This document shows positions 25,926 through 35,336 of a stretch of 64,000 nt of DNA, in pieces. Made by a program: the position numbers and the translations under genes. Source of the DNA: Sphingopyxis sp. JAI128 (GTDB lineage Bacteria; Pseudomonadota; Alphaproteobacteria; Sphingomonadales; Sphingomonadaceae); assembly GCF_014207235.1 (NCBI RefSeq), contig NZ_JACHDA010000003.1, forward strand, positions 62,001 through 126,000. Reading direction: 5' to 3'. Within the stretch, counting starts at the first letter, position 1. Each line of letters starts with the position of its first letter. The notes under the pieces were generated by a model. That model saw only the letters and a program-made list of their open reading frames with translations. It made no database searches and had not been told where the DNA came from.

Positions 25926-27365
25926 TCAATAGATGTGAACCGCCTTCGTCACCAGATAGCCGTCGAGCCCCTCGGGTCCGCTCTCGCTGCCAAAGCCCGA
26001 TTCCTTGATCCCGCCGAACGGCGTGTCGAGCGCCGAGATCACGAAGCTGTTCACGCCGACCATGCCGCTTTCGATGCTGTCGACGATGCGGTTGATGCGG
26101 CGGCCATTCTCGGTGAAGGCGAAGGCGGCGAGGCCGTAGGGGAGCCGGTTTGCCTGCTCCAGCGCTTCCTCTTCCGAACCGAACGGGCGGATCAGCGCCA
26201 TCGGGCCGAAGGGTTCGTTGACCATCGCGTCGGCATCGATCGGCACGTCGGCGATCGCGGTCGGCTGGAAGAAATAGCCGTTGCCGGTCGCTTCGCCGCC
26301 CGCGATCACACGCGCACCTTTGGCCTTGGCATCGGCGACCAGCGCTTCCAGTGCGGGGATGCGGCGCGCGTTGGCAAGCGGGCCCATCTGCGTGTCGGCG
26401 TCGAGGCCGCTGCCGACCTTCACCTTCGCCGTGCGCTCGGCAAAACCCTTCACAAAGGCGTCGTAGATGCCCTGCTGCACATAGAAGCGCGTCGGCGAGA
26501 TGCAGACCTGACCCGCGTTGCGGAACTTCTGCCACACGACCCTGTCGAGCGTCGCTTCGAGATCGCAATCGTCGAAGATCAGCACCGGGGCGTGGCCGCC
26601 GAGTTCCATCGTGATCCGCTTCACCCCGTCGGCGGCGAGCCGCATCAGATGCTTGCCCACCGCGGTCGAGCCGGTGAAGCTGACCTTGCGGATCACCGGG
26701 CTGGCGAGCAGGTGGCGGCTGATCATGTCGGGATCGCCATAGACGAGCTGGACGACGTCGCCGGGAATGCCCGCGTCGGCGATGCAGCGCATCACCGCGC
26801 TGGTGCAGCCCGGCGTTTCCTCGGGCGCCTTGGCGATGACGACGCAGCCCGCGGCGAGCGCGGGCGCGATTTTCTTGACCATCAGGTTGACCGGGAAATT
26901 CCACGGGCTGAAGCCCGCGACAGGACCGACCGGATGCTTCGTCACCATGGCGCGCTGGCCGAGCGGGCGCTGGAGGACGCGGCCCTCGATACGTTTGCCC
27001 TGTTCGGCGAAATAATCGAACAGTCCCGCGGCCGAGAGCACTTCGCCGCGCGCCTCGCCGATCGGCTTGCCCTGTTCGAGCGTCAGCAAGGTAGCGATAT
27101 GGTCGACCCGCTCGCGGATCAGTCCGGCGGCCTTGTGCATCAGCGCGGCGCGCTCGTCGGGGGTCTTCGCGCGCCACACCGGCCAGCCGCGTGTCGCGGC
27201 AGCAAGCGCTTCGTCGAGGTCGGCGGCGGTCGCGACCGGCAGCTCGGCGATCGTGCCCGCGGTCGCGGGGTTATAGACCGGCCGCGCATCGCGCCCCTCG
27301 CCGCTCCGCCATGCGCCATCGATGAAGAGCTGGAGGTCGGCGTCGTAGGTCGCGGTGTCGGTCAT
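25926..27365 (-). CDS. gabD: NAD(P)-dependent aldehyde dehydrogenase, succinate-semialdehyde type
   Basis: 479 residues from ATG 27365, with AGGAAG upstream. The ALDH signatures are present: GFSPWNFPVN, FTGSTAVGK, the catalytic Glu in MELGGHAPV, the catalytic Cys in NAGQVCISPTRF, and NEPFGPM. The overall sequence is closest in style to GabD and alpha-ketoglutaric semialdehyde dehydrogenases, which oxidise short omega-oxo acids. A separate GABA transaminase is not nearby, so the exact substrate is open. Monocistronic. Confidence 0.85.
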   Translation of the reverse strand: MTDTATYDADLQLFIDGAWRSGEGRDARPVYNPATAGTIAELPVATAADLDEALAAATRGWPVWRAKTPDERAALMHKAAGLIRERVDHIATLLTLEQGKPIGEARGEVLSAAGLFDYFAEQGKRIEGRVLQRPLGQRAMVTKHPVGPVAGFSPWNFPVNLMVKKIAPALAAGCVVIAKAPEETPGCTSAVMRCIADAGIPGDVVQLVYGDPDMISRHLLASPVIRKVSFTGSTAVGKHLMRLAADGVKRITMELGGHAPVLIFDDCDLEATLDRVVWQKFRNAGQVCISPTRFYVQQGIYDAFVKGFAERTAKVKVGSGLDADTQMGPLANARRIPALEALVADAKAKGARVIAGGEATGNGYFFQPTAIADVPIDADAMVNEPFGPMALIRPFGSEEEALEQANRLPYGLAAFAFTENGRRINRIVDSIESGMVGVNSFVISALDTPFGGIKESGFGSESGPEGLDGYLVTKAVHIY

Positions 27366-27495
27366 GGGAGGACTTCCTAACTGGTCCATTAGCATCACAG
27401 CGAAGTCGAAATGCCTCTCGCGCAGCGCGGCGTGTCTCGACTTCGCTCGACACAAACGGATGGGGGTTGGTCAGATGCGCCCCATATAGGCCGCC

Positions 27496-28095
27496 TCAGC
27501 GATAGTTAAAGCTGATGCTGATCCGTTCGCCCTTGCCCGAATGCGGCATCACCTCGTGCCGCAGCCAGCTTTCCCACAGGAAAACGCGACCTGCGGCGGG
27601 TTCGGCGTAGATGAAGGGATGGAGATGATCGGGCGCATCGTCGGTGCGCCCCGGCGCCGCCATCAGCATCGGCAGGCGGGGATCCTCGAGCTTGAGCGCG
27701 CCCGATCCCGGCGGGACGGCGACATAGAAGGTGCCCGACACGATGCTGTGCGGGTGAATATGGCCGCTGTGGGTGCCGCCGGGTTTCAATATATTGACCC
27801 ACAGGCTGTCGAGCTTGAGCGGCTTGGCGAGGTCGAAATGACACGCCTGGGCAAAGGCCTTCACTTGCTTGTCGAGGAGTTTCTTCAGGTCGTAAAAGGC
27901 CGGATCGCGCTCGGGCAGGTCGCCAAGGCTCGCGTAACTGGTATATCCCCTATAGCCATGCTCGCGGCTCCACGCCTTCCCCGCGCCATCCTCTTCGGCG
28001 AACAGGCGGCTGCTTGCCTCCAGCTCGTCGAGCAGGGCGGGCGAGCCGATATCGGCCTCGTAAAAATTGGTGGCGAAGAGCGTGCGAACGGGCAT
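27496..28095 (-). CDS. TIGR02466-type putative 2OG-Fe(II) oxygenase
   Basis: 199 residues from ATG 28095. The block SLWVNILKPGGTHSGHIHPHSIVSGTFYVAVPPGSG with LKLEDPR, and the later FLWESWLRHEVMPH, match this family of predicted non-haem iron oxygenases. The His residues of HIHPHS and the distal HEV are plausible metal ligands. Substrate and pathway are unknown. It is divergent from the SMP-30 lactonase gene by only 46 nt, so the two probably share regulation. Confidence 0.8.
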   Translation of the reverse strand: MPVRTLFATNFYEADIGSPALLDELEASSRLFAEEDGAGKAWSREHGYRGYTSYASLGDLPERDPAFYDLKKLLDKQVKAFAQACHFDLAKPLKLDSLWVNILKPGGTHSGHIHPHSIVSGTFYVAVPPGSGALKLEDPRLPMLMAAPGRTDDAPDHLHPFIYAEPAAGRVFLWESWLRHEVMPHSGKGERISISFNYR

Positions 28096-28141
28096 GATGG
28101 CCGCAAAGCACAGCCAGGACAGACAAGCAAGGGAGACGAGG

Positions 28142-29062
28142 ATGGCCGAGTTTGAACTGATCGCCGACGGATTGCGCTTTCCCGAAGCGCCGGTCGTAAT
28201 GGACGACGGCAGCGTCATTATCGTCGAGATCGAGGCGAAGCGGATCACGCGCTGCTGGCCCGGCGGAAAGAAGGAGGTCATTGCCGAACCTGGCGGCGGC
28301 CCCAACGGCCTCGCCATCGGTCCGGATGGCAAGCTTTATTGCTGCAACAATGGCGGGTTCAACTATGTCGAATCGAACGGCTACCTCGCCCCCCACGGCA
28401 TCGCCGACGACTATTCGGGCGGACGGATCGAGCGCATCGACATCGAGACGGGCGAAGTCGAAATCCTCTACAAGTCGGGCGACCATGGCGTCGTCCTGCG
28501 CGGCCCCAACGACATCATGTTCGATGCGCACGGCGGCTTCTGGTTCACCGATCATGGCAAGGTCGATTATGCCGCGCGCTGCCACGACATCGTCGGCATT
28601 TTTTACGCCAAGGCTGACGGCAGCTTCATCGAGGAGGTGATTTTCCCGAGTTACAACCCCAACGGCATCGGCATATCGCCCGACGGGACCAGGCTCTATG
28701 CCGCCGAAACCTATACCTGCCGCCTGACCCAGTTCAACATCGTCGCCCCCGGCAAGGTCGACGACGCGGCGGGCCCCGGCGGCCCTGGCATCCCGCTCTA
28801 TCGCCCGGCGGGCTATAAATTCTTCGACAGCCTCGCGATGGAGGCGAACGGCAATATCTGCGTCGCGACGATCGGCGAATGCGGGATCAGCGTCGTCTCG
28901 CCGCAAGGAGAATTGGTCGAGTTCGTCGCGACCGATGACATTTTCACCACCAATATCGCTTTCGGCGGGCCCGACCGGCAGGATGCTTATATCACCCTGT
29001 CGGGCACAGGGCGGCTGGTGAAGACGCGCTGGGCGCGGCCCGGGCTGCAGCTGCAATATTGA
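28142..29062 (+). CDS. SMP-30/gluconolactonase-like beta-propeller hydrolase
   Basis: 306 residues from ATG 28142, with GGGAGACGAGG upstream. SMP-30 features: GLRFPEAPVVMDDGS with the metal-binding Glu, GGGPNGLAIGPDGKLY, GPNDIMFDAHGGFWFTDHG and NPNGIGISPDGTRLYAAET. Family members hydrolyse sugar or aromatic lactones in the cytoplasm. The precise lactone is not determinable. It is followed 10 nt later by a VIT-family transporter gene, a probable operon without an obvious functional link. Confidence 0.88.
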   Translation: MAEFELIADGLRFPEAPVVMDDGSVIIVEIEAKRITRCWPGGKKEVIAEPGGGPNGLAIGPDGKLYCCNNGGFNYVESNGYLAPHGIADDYSGGRIERIDIETGEVEILYKSGDHGVVLRGPNDIMFDAHGGFWFTDHGKVDYAARCHDIVGIFYAKADGSFIEEVIFPSYNPNGIGISPDGTRLYAAETYTCRLTQFNIVAPGKVDDAAGPGGPGIPLYRPAGYKFFDSLAMEANGNICVATIGECGISVVSPQGELVEFVATDDIFTTNIAFGGPDRQDAYITLSGTGRLVKTRWARPGLQLQY

Positions 29063-29072
29063 AGGGCGCCGC

Positions 29073-29762
29073 ATGCACGAGGAAACCCACGCCGTCACGC
29101 GAGTCGGCTGGCTGCGCGCCGCGATCCTCGGCGCCAACGACGGGATCGTCTCGACCGCCAGCCTGATCGCCGGGGTCGCCGCGGCGGGCGCGTCGCAATC
29201 GTCGATCCTCGTCACCGGCACCGCGGGGCTCGTCGCAGGTGCAATGTCGATGGCGGCGGGCGAATATGTGTCGGTGAGCTCGCAGGGTGACGCAGAGAAA
29301 GCCGACGTCGAGCTGGAGAAACGTCACCTCGCCACCGATCCCGAGTTCGAGCTGGAGGAGTTGACGCAGATTTACGAGCAGCGCGGGCTCGATCGCTCGC
29401 TCGCCGAACAGGTCGCGGTGCAACTCACGGCGCATAATGCGCTCGACACGCATCTGCGCGACGAACTGGGCATGACCGACGTGACGGCGGCGCGGCCGGT
29501 GCAGGCTGCGGCGGCTTCGGCGGCGAGCTTCGCGACCGGCGCGGCGCTGCCGCTGGCGACGGTGCTGGTCGACCAGGGCGACACGCTGCCTTTCACGGTA
29601 TCGGGCGCGTCGCTTATCTTCCTCGCGGTCCTCGGCGCGCTCGGCGCGCGGGCAGGCAATGCGCCGATGCTGCGTCCCGTCCTTCGCGTCACCTTCTGGG
29701 GCGCCTGTGCCATGGCCGCGACGATCGCGATCGGGTCGCTGCTCGGAACGACTGTCGGCTGA
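29073..29762 (+). CDS. VIT1/CCC1 family Fe2+/Mn2+ transporter
   Basis: 229 residues. VIT family hallmarks: LRAAILGANDGIVSTASLIAGV in the first segment, AGAMSMAAGEYVSVSSQGDAEKADV, a cytoplasmic acidic helix region (ELEELTQIYEQRGL), and three more hydrophobic segments at the C-terminus. Family members move Fe2+ or Mn2+ out of the cytosol. The metal-binding domain between helices 2 and 3 is the short bacterial form without a ferritin-like domain. It follows the SMP-30 gene closely. Confidence 0.9.
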   Translation: MHEETHAVTRVGWLRAAILGANDGIVSTASLIAGVAAAGASQSSILVTGTAGLVAGAMSMAAGEYVSVSSQGDAEKADVELEKRHLATDPEFELEELTQIYEQRGLDRSLAEQVAVQLTAHNALDTHLRDELGMTDVTAARPVQAAAASAASFATGAALPLATVLVDQGDTLPFTVSGASLIFLAVLGALGARAGNAPMLRPVLRVTFWGACAMAATIAIGSLLGTTVG

Positions 29763-29874
29763 TCCGCGCCGCCGCCGGGACCGGATGCGCGTCGGGCCGC
29801 GATTGTCAGGGACGCCGTCATCTGTATGACTGTCGACCCCGCGTCCGCGGGATCATCAATCGGAGGGGTCCGAA

Positions 29875-30981
29875 ATGAGCGCAAAGAGCTGGGCGATCGA
29901 CATCGATCGCGATGATATCACGCAAGCCACATTGACCGCCGACGAAGGCGCGCCGCTGGCACACGGACAGGTTCGCGTTCGCCTCGACAGCTATGCGATG
30001 ACCGCGAACAACATCACCTATGCGGTGTTCGGCAAGCCCGCGGGGCTGTTCGGAAACGACCAGGGCTATTGGGATTTCTTCGCCGAGCGAGGCGCGCCCG
30101 GCCGACTGCCGGTGTGGGGCTTTGCGACGGTGACCGAAAGCAATGTCGACGGCATTGCGGTCGGTGATCGCTTCTATGGCTATTATCCGATGGCGGAGGG
30201 CGCGGTACTGAGCGTCGGCAAGGCGGGTCCGGGCGGCTTCACCGACGTCACCCCGCGCCGCACCACCCTGCCCCCCATCTACAACAATTATCAGCGGATC
30301 GAAGCGCTGGCCGATTACCGCGCAGCCGACCATGATTATTGGCCGGTCTTCCGCCCGCTCTTCCTGACCGGCTGGCTGATCGCCGACCAGTTCGAGGATG
30401 AGGGCGATTATGGGGCGAGCCAGATCCTGATCGCGAGCGCATCGAGCAAGACCGCGATCGGGCTCGGCTTCTCGCTCGCGCGGCGCGCCGGACACCGCCC
30501 CGAAACCGTCGGCCTTACCAGCAAGGCCCATGTCGCCGCCCTCGATGCGCAGCGCATTTACGACCGCGTCATCGCCTACGACGACATCCTTACGCTCAAC
30601 CCCGCTACGCTGTCGGCATTGGTCGACATGGCGGGCAATGGCGCGGTCACGCGCGTCGTGCACAGCCATTTCGGGAACAACCTCAAGGCCTCGATCATCG
30701 TCGGCAAGTCGCACTGGGATGCCGACGCAGGCGGAGCCGCGCTTCCCGGGCCCGAGCGGCAAGGCTTTTTCGCGCCCGGCCGCAGCCAGAAACGCATCGC
30801 CGACTGGGGCGGTGCGGCGTTCGGGCAGAAGATTGCCGCGGCCTGGCTCGCCTTCATGGACATCGCCCCGCGGCTGGCGTCGATCGACAAGCGTGGCGGC
30901 GGCGACGCGGCGCTGGCGGCTTATCACGAGATGCTTTCGGGCCGCGCCGACCCCAGGGCCGGAATCATTGTCGAACCCTGA
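29875..30981 (+). CDS. DUF2855 family protein
   Basis: 368 residues. The N-terminal part (APLAHGQVRVRLDSYAMTANNITYAVFG) and LPVWGFATV are those of DUF2855, proteins distantly like the medium-chain dehydrogenase/reductase fold. A conserved block SASSKTAIGLGFSLARR stands where a nucleotide-binding loop would be. Catalytic function is unknown. The 112-nt gap upstream contains no recognised feature. A HAD phosphatase follows 44 nt downstream beyond a 16-bp palindrome. Confidence 0.85.
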   Translation: MSAKSWAIDIDRDDITQATLTADEGAPLAHGQVRVRLDSYAMTANNITYAVFGKPAGLFGNDQGYWDFFAERGAPGRLPVWGFATVTESNVDGIAVGDRFYGYYPMAEGAVLSVGKAGPGGFTDVTPRRTTLPPIYNNYQRIEALADYRAADHDYWPVFRPLFLTGWLIADQFEDEGDYGASQILIASASSKTAIGLGFSLARRAGHRPETVGLTSKAHVAALDAQRIYDRVIAYDDILTLNPATLSALVDMAGNGAVTRVVHSHFGNNLKASIIVGKSHWDADAGGAALPGPERQGFFAPGRSQKRIADWGGAAFGQKIAAAWLAFMDIAPRLASIDKRGGGDAALAAYHEMLSGRADPRAGIIVEP

Positions 30982-30990
30982 TCGCCGCAG

Positions 30991-31006
30991 TTGACGTTAA
31001 CGTCAA
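30991..31006. promoter_or_regulatory. Perfect 16-bp palindrome overlapping a likely promoter
   Basis: TTGACGTTAACGTCAA is exactly self-complementary. Its first six bases match the -35 consensus TTGACG, and TCTAGC lies 17 nt further on at 31014-31019, so a promoter would start transcription at or next to the ATG at 31026. From memory, MerR-family LiuR-type regulators of branched-chain amino acid and fatty acid catabolism bind sites of this form. The regulator is inferred, not shown. Confidence 0.6.
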
Positions 31007-31025
31007 TCTGCGCTCTAGCCCGCGC

Positions 31026-31676
31026 ATGTCCCGATACACGCATGTCATCTTCGACTTCGGCGGCGTCATCACCGCCTCGCCCTTCGAAGCCTTCAACCGC
31101 CTCGAAGAAGCGCGCGGGTTGCCGCGCGACTTCGTGCGCCGCGTCAACGCCGCCGACCCCGACAGCAACGCCTGGGCGCGCTTCGAACGCGCCGAGATCG
31201 ACGCCGCGGCGTTCGATGTACTATTTGCGGCCGAGGCGAGGGCGATGGGGCACGAACTCGAGGGCGAAGCGGTGCTCGCGGTGCTGGCGGGGGCAGTGCG
31301 TCCCGCGATGGTCGCGGCACTCGATACGCTGAAAGCGAGCGGATTCGGCATCGCGTGCATCACCAACAACGTGCCCAGCGGCAAAGGCGCGGGCATGGCG
31401 CGAAGCGAAGCGCTCGCCGCCGAAGTCGCGGCGATCATGGCGCGCTTTGACCATGTGATCGAATCGAGCAAGGTCGGCGTGCGCAAGCCCGACCCGCGGA
31501 TTTACGAAATGATGTGCGAGGCACTCGGCGCCCGGCCCACGAATTGCGTCTATCTCGACGACCTGGGCATCAACTGCAAACCCGCGAGCCAGCTCGGCAT
31601 GCACGCGATCAAGGTGACGAGCGGCGACCAGGCGCTCGCCGACCTGTCGGCGGCGCTGGGCATGCCATTGCCCTGA
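31026..31676 (+). CDS. HAD-IA hydrolase, epoxide-hydrolase N-domain-like phosphatase
   Basis: 216 residues. Motif I is FDFGGVITAS, motif II is CITNNV, motif III KVGVRKPDPRIYEM and motif IV VYLDDLGINCKPA. This is the HAD-IA subtype found alone, as the N-terminal domain of soluble epoxide hydrolase, or with acyl-CoA dehydrogenase genes. It is a probable phosphatase of a small organic phosphate. The short leader carries a palindromic operator-like site. The operator type and the protein type together would fit a role in fatty acid or branched-chain catabolism (inference). Confidence 0.87.
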   Translation: MSRYTHVIFDFGGVITASPFEAFNRLEEARGLPRDFVRRVNAADPDSNAWARFERAEIDAAAFDVLFAAEARAMGHELEGEAVLAVLAGAVRPAMVAALDTLKASGFGIACITNNVPSGKGAGMARSEALAAEVAAIMARFDHVIESSKVGVRKPDPRIYEMMCEALGARPTNCVYLDDLGINCKPASQLGMHAIKVTSGDQALADLSAALGMPLP

Positions 31677-31876
31677 CGGTTGCTCTGTTCGACCGCACGA
31701 AGGACGGGGGTTTCGGGGTGGCAAGCTGCCATCTCGTGAACCGTTGGAGCAAGGAAAGCATCGCCGTCGCCGTCCGGCAAAGGATTTAATCCCCTATGCT
31801 CCTAAGCAATTGCATATCGTGGCGGGAAGGCTTAACCGGCACCGCATCGACCGTTTAGAGTCAAGACAGGGCTGAT

Positions 31877-32326
31877 ATGGCTGGCAACGAACCGAGTGCG
31901 CGTCCGCGCTCCCCGCATTTGCAGGTGTATAAATGGGGGCCCGCGATGGCGGTCTCGATCTTTCACCGTGTTTCCGGCGACGGTCTCGCGATCGTCGGTG
32001 GGCTGATGTTCCTCTGGTGGCTCGGCGCGATCGCCGCGGGGCCCGACGCCTATAACGCCTTCATCGCCTGCGTGTGGCACGATCCCAGCCCCGATGCCGG
32101 CACCTTCCACATGGTCACCAACCTTGTCGGCAAAATCGTGCTGATCGGCCTGACCTGGGCCTTTTTCCAGCATCTTTTCTCGGGCCTTCGCCACTTCGTC
32201 CTCGACGCGGGCGCGGGCTATGAGCTCAAGACCAACAAGCTCTGGTCGATCCTCGTCTTCGTCGGCTCGATCACCGCGACGATCGCGGTGTGGCTCTATA
32301 TCTTTGCGGAGACGCTCAATGGGTAA
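31877..32326 (+). CDS. sdhC: Succinate dehydrogenase cytochrome b556 subunit
   Basis: 149 residues. It has three hydrophobic segments, the SIFHRVSGDG quinone/haem motif near residue 32 and the HLFSGLRHFVLDAG motif containing the haem-ligand histidine. It anchors succinate dehydrogenase to the inner membrane. The 200-nt gap upstream (31677-31876) has a possible weak promoter near 31810 (TTGCAT) but no clear -10. It overlaps sdhD by 8 nt. Confidence 0.93.
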   Translation: MAGNEPSARPRSPHLQVYKWGPAMAVSIFHRVSGDGLAIVGGLMFLWWLGAIAAGPDAYNAFIACVWHDPSPDAGTFHMVTNLVGKIVLIGLTWAFFQHLFSGLRHFVLDAGAGYELKTNKLWSILVFVGSITATIAVWLYIFAETLNG

Positions 32327-32726
32327 CGGAACGCGTCTCGGCCGCGTGCGCGGGCTCGGCTCGTCGCACCATGGTTCGGCCCACTGGCTGCAACAGCGCC
32401 TGACCGCGCTCGGCAACATCCTGCTCGTCGGCTTCCTCTTCGTGTCGTTCCTGCGCCTGCCGATGACCGATCATGCGGCGGTGCTGCGCTGGGCGTCGAA
32501 CCCGACCGTCGCGCTGGCGCTGATCCTGATGACGGTCAGCGTCTTCTGGCACCTGCGTTTGGGGCTTCAGGTGATGATCGAGGATTATGTCCACGGCGAA
32601 GCGACCAAATTGCTGTCGCTCGTCCTGTTGAACTTCTACGCGATCGGCGGCGCCGCCTATGGCATTTTCGCCATCGTCCGCATCGCGCTTGCGCCCGCCG
32701 CCGGGCTTGCTCCGGGGGGCATGTAA
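32319..32726 (+). CDS. sdhD: Succinate dehydrogenase membrane anchor subunit
   Basis: 135 residues from ATG 32319. The [18 protein letters not shown] start and [17 protein letters not shown] block (haem His and quinone-site Asp/Tyr region) are typical of alphaproteobacterial SdhD, with three hydrophobic segments. It pairs with SdhC to bind haem and ubiquinone. The start overlaps sdhC, and sdhA begins 1 nt after its stop. Confidence 0.92.
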   Translation: MGNGTRLGRVRGLGSSHHGSAHWLQQRLTALGNILLVGFLFVSFLRLPMTDHAAVLRWASNPTVALALILMTVSVFWHLRLGLQVMIEDYVHGEATKLLSLVLLNFYAIGGAAYGIFAIVRIALAPAAGLAPGGM

Positions 32727-32727
32727 G

Positions 32728-34542
32728 ATGACCGACGCCTACAAGATCATCGACCATATCTATGACACCGTCGTCGTCGGCGCCGGCGGCTCCGGCCTGC
32801 GCGCCACGATGGGCAGCGCCGAAGCCGGGCTCAAGACCGCGTGCATCACCAAGGTGTTCCCGACGCGCAGCCACACGGTCGCGGCGCAGGGCGGCATCGC
32901 CGCGTCGCTCGGCAACAATTCGCCCGACCATTGGCAATGGCATATGTACGACACCGTCAAGGGCTCCGACTGGCTCGGCGACCAGGACGCGATCGAATAT
33001 ATGGTGCGCGAGGCTCCGAACGCGGTCTATGAACTCGAACATGCGGGCGTGCCGTTCAGCCGCAATGCCGACGGCACCATCTACCAGCGCCCGTTCGGCG
33101 GCCATATGCAGAATATGGGCGAAGGCCCGCCGGTGCAGCGCACCTGCGCCGCGGCCGACCGCACCGGCCACGCGATGCTCCACGCGCTCTATCAGCAGTC
33201 GCTGAAATATGACGCGGACTTCTTCGTCGAATATTTCGCGCTCGACCTGATCATGGAAGACGGCCCCGACGGCAAGGTCTGCCGCGGCGTCATCGCGCTC
33301 TGCATGGAGGATGGCAGCATCCACCGCTTCCGGTCGCAGGCTGTCGTGCTGGCGACCGGCGGCTATGGCCGTTGCTATTTCACTGCGACCTCGGCGCACA
33401 CCTGCACCGGCGACGGCGGCGGCATGGTGCTGCGCGCGGGGCTTCCCTTGCAGGACATGGAATTCGTCCAGTTCCACCCGACCGGAATTTACGGTGCGGG
33501 CGTGCTCATCACCGAGGGTGCGCGCGGCGAAGGCGGCTATCTCACCAATTCGGAAGGCGAGCGGTTCATGGAACGCTATGCCCCGTCGGCGAAGGATCTG
33601 GCGTCGCGCGACGTCGTCTCGCGGTCGATGGCGCTCGAAATCCGCGAAGGCCGCGGCGTCGGTCCCCATGGCGACCATATCTACCTGCACCTCGACCATA
33701 TCGATCCCGCGGTTCTCGCCGAGCGCCTGCCGGGGATCACCGAGAGCGGCAAGATTTTCGCGGGCGTCGACCTGACGCGCCAGCCGCTCCCGGTCGTGCC
33801 GACGGTCCATTACAATATGGGCGGCATTCCCTGTAACTATCATGGCGAAGTCGTCACGCTCGGCAAGGACGGCCCCGACACCGTCGTCCCCGGCCTGTTC
33901 GCGGTCGGTGAAGCCGCGTGCGTGTCGGTCCATGGCGCGAACCGTCTCGGCTCGAACAGCCTGATCGACCTTGTCGTCTTCGGCCGCGCGACGGGGCATC
34001 GCCTCAAGGAAATCCTGACCCCCGGCGCCGCGCAGGCGCCGCTGCCCAAGGACAGCGCCGACCTCGCGCTCGCGCGGCTCGACCATTTCCGCAATGCCAA
34101 CGGTGGTTCGCCGACCGCGGAAATCCGGACCGAGATGCAGCGCGCGATGTCGCAGCACGCGGCGGTGTTCCGCACCGACGAGCTGATGGCGGAGGGCAAG
34201 GAAAAGCTCACCAAGACCTACAGCCGCATGAACGACGTCCATGTCACCGACCGCAGCCTGATCTGGAACACCGACCTCATCGAAACGCTCGAGCTCGACA
34301 ACCTCATCAGCCAGGCGACGGTGACGATGCACTCGGCGTTCAATCGCAAGGAAAGCCGCGGCGCCCACGCGCACGAGGATTTCCCGAATCGCGACGACGC
34401 GACGTGGATGAAGCACACCGTGGCGTGGTTCGACGGCTGGGGCGGCAAGGGCGGCGGTGTCCGCCTCGATTATCGCCCGGTCCACGAATATACGCTGTCG
34501 GACGACGTCGACTATATCAAGCCGAAGGCGCGCGTTTACTAA
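32728..34542 (+). CDS. sdhA: Succinate dehydrogenase flavoprotein subunit
   Basis: 604 residues. FAD-binding [14 protein letters not shown], the covalent-FAD histidine in [16 protein letters not shown], the catalytic EGARGEGG block and [14 protein letters not shown] are all present. It oxidises succinate to fumarate in the TCA cycle. It is the last sdh gene here: no sdhB follows, and the next gene on the opposite strand is a small unrelated membrane protein. The 132-nt gap downstream (34543-34674) shows only a weak GC-rich hairpin and no U-tract. Confidence 0.96.
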   Translation: MTDAYKIIDHIYDTVVVGAGGSGLRATMGSAEAGLKTACITKVFPTRSHTVAAQGGIAASLGNNSPDHWQWHMYDTVKGSDWLGDQDAIEYMVREAPNAVYELEHAGVPFSRNADGTIYQRPFGGHMQNMGEGPPVQRTCAAADRTGHAMLHALYQQSLKYDADFFVEYFALDLIMEDGPDGKVCRGVIALCMEDGSIHRFRSQAVVLATGGYGRCYFTATSAHTCTGDGGGMVLRAGLPLQDMEFVQFHPTGIYGAGVLITEGARGEGGYLTNSEGERFMERYAPSAKDLASRDVVSRSMALEIREGRGVGPHGDHIYLHLDHIDPAVLAERLPGITESGKIFAGVDLTRQPLPVVPTVHYNMGGIPCNYHGEVVTLGKDGPDTVVPGLFAVGEAACVSVHGANRLGSNSLIDLVVFGRATGHRLKEILTPGAAQAPLPKDSADLALARLDHFRNANGGSPTAEIRTEMQRAMSQHAAVFRTDELMAEGKEKLTKTYSRMNDVHVTDRSLIWNTDLIETLELDNLISQATVTMHSAFNRKESRGAHAHEDFPNRDDATWMKHTVAWFDGWGGKGGGVRLDYRPVHEYTLSDDVDYIKPKARVY

Positions 34543-34674
34543 CTGCGTTTTTCTGGAACGATTGGAAGTCCGTCGCGGGGCCCTCGGGCCACCGCGCGGG
34601 CGCGTCACCCTTGCCGAGCAGATTGTCGATCGGATTCCTGTCGGAGAAGCCCGGTCGATTGATCGGGCGAACCT

Positions 34675-34971
34675 TTATTCTCCGAAAAAGTCGTGAATCG
34701 GGTTGACGTCGGCAAAAGGCACATCGACCTTTTGCCCGATCGTCCACAGCTTCTGGCACGCGACGGTGAAAAAGATCAGCGCGACCGTCCAGACGATGAA
34801 GGTCTTGCGCGACTGCCAGCGGCGTTCGGCTTCGGCGGCGGCAGCACGCGCCTTATAATCGATGCCCAGCTCGCCTTCGAATTCGGCGACGAGCTGCGCA
34901 CGGCGCGTCCGCGAGATGTTCGCGATACTCTCGTTACGATTGCCCGTCACTGTCGGTCGGCGAGTCGCCAT
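34675..34971 (-). CDS. Small single-span membrane protein, unknown function
   Basis: 98 residues. A charged N-terminal half (MATRRPTVTGNRNESIANIS, then ELGIDYKARAAAAEAERRWQSRK) precedes one hydrophobic helix at about residues 57-73 (FIVWTVALIFFTVACQ). The last 20 residues are hydrophilic. No signal peptide. I do not recognise a family. It is convergent with sdhA and divergent from nothing obvious; the start ATG at 34971 has AGGGTG upstream. Confidence 0.7.
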   Translation of the reverse strand: MATRRPTVTGNRNESIANISRTRRAQLVAEFEGELGIDYKARAAAAEAERRWQSRKTFIVWTVALIFFTVACQKLWTIGQKVDVPFADVNPIHDFFGE

Positions 34972-35033
34972 CGATGCACCCTGGCCCCAGCTAGTCCTGC
35001 TGCCGGATATAGCCGCCAGCTCCTGCCAAAGCG

Positions 35034-35336
35034 TTAACCGGACCGCCCGAAATGCGACGAAGCGTTAGCAACCCCGATCAATTTGATCCGCGCCGTCGCG
35101 CCGCGCAGCAGCGTCAGGTGGCGCGGCGGACGGTCGAGCGCGGCGGCGAGCAGCCGGATGACCGCATCGTTCGCCGCGCCATCGGCCGGCGGCGCGGTGA
35201 CGCGAAGCTGTACCCGGCCGTCCGCGATCTTCACGTCGTCGCGGCTCGCGCCGGGCGTCACGCGCACCTCGATCCGCCCCGACGCCGCCAGCGCGCGCAG
35301 CGCGTCGGTCAGCGCGGGGTCGGGGCGGTATTTCAG
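35034..35336 (-). CDS. DUF167 (YggU-like) family protein
   Basis: About 100 residues. The core IEVRVTPGASRDDV, LRVTAPPADGAANDAVIRLLAAAL and the RGATARIKLIGV end are clearly DUF167/YggU. No ATG or GTG precedes the core in frame, so I place the start at a CTG at 35336 that overlaps the upstream gene's TGA (ATCTGAAA). A start inside the core would lose the first strand. YggU proteins are small single-domain proteins of unknown role. It is the distal gene of the leuC operon run. Confidence 0.75.
   Translation of the reverse strand: MKYRPDPALTDALRALAASGRIEVRVTPGASRDDVKIADGRVQLRVTAPPADGAANDAVIRLLAAALDRPPRHLTLLRGATARIKLIGVANASSHFGRSG

Noticed and set aside
34543..34674. Possible terminator after sdhA
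   Set aside because: Only a short GC-rich hairpin without a U-tract is visible; too weak to list as a terminator.
35034..35336. DUF167 gene considered a pseudogene because it lacks ATG/GTG
   Set aside because: The core is intact and a CTG overlapping the upstream stop gives a full-length protein; coupled translation from a rare start is more likely.
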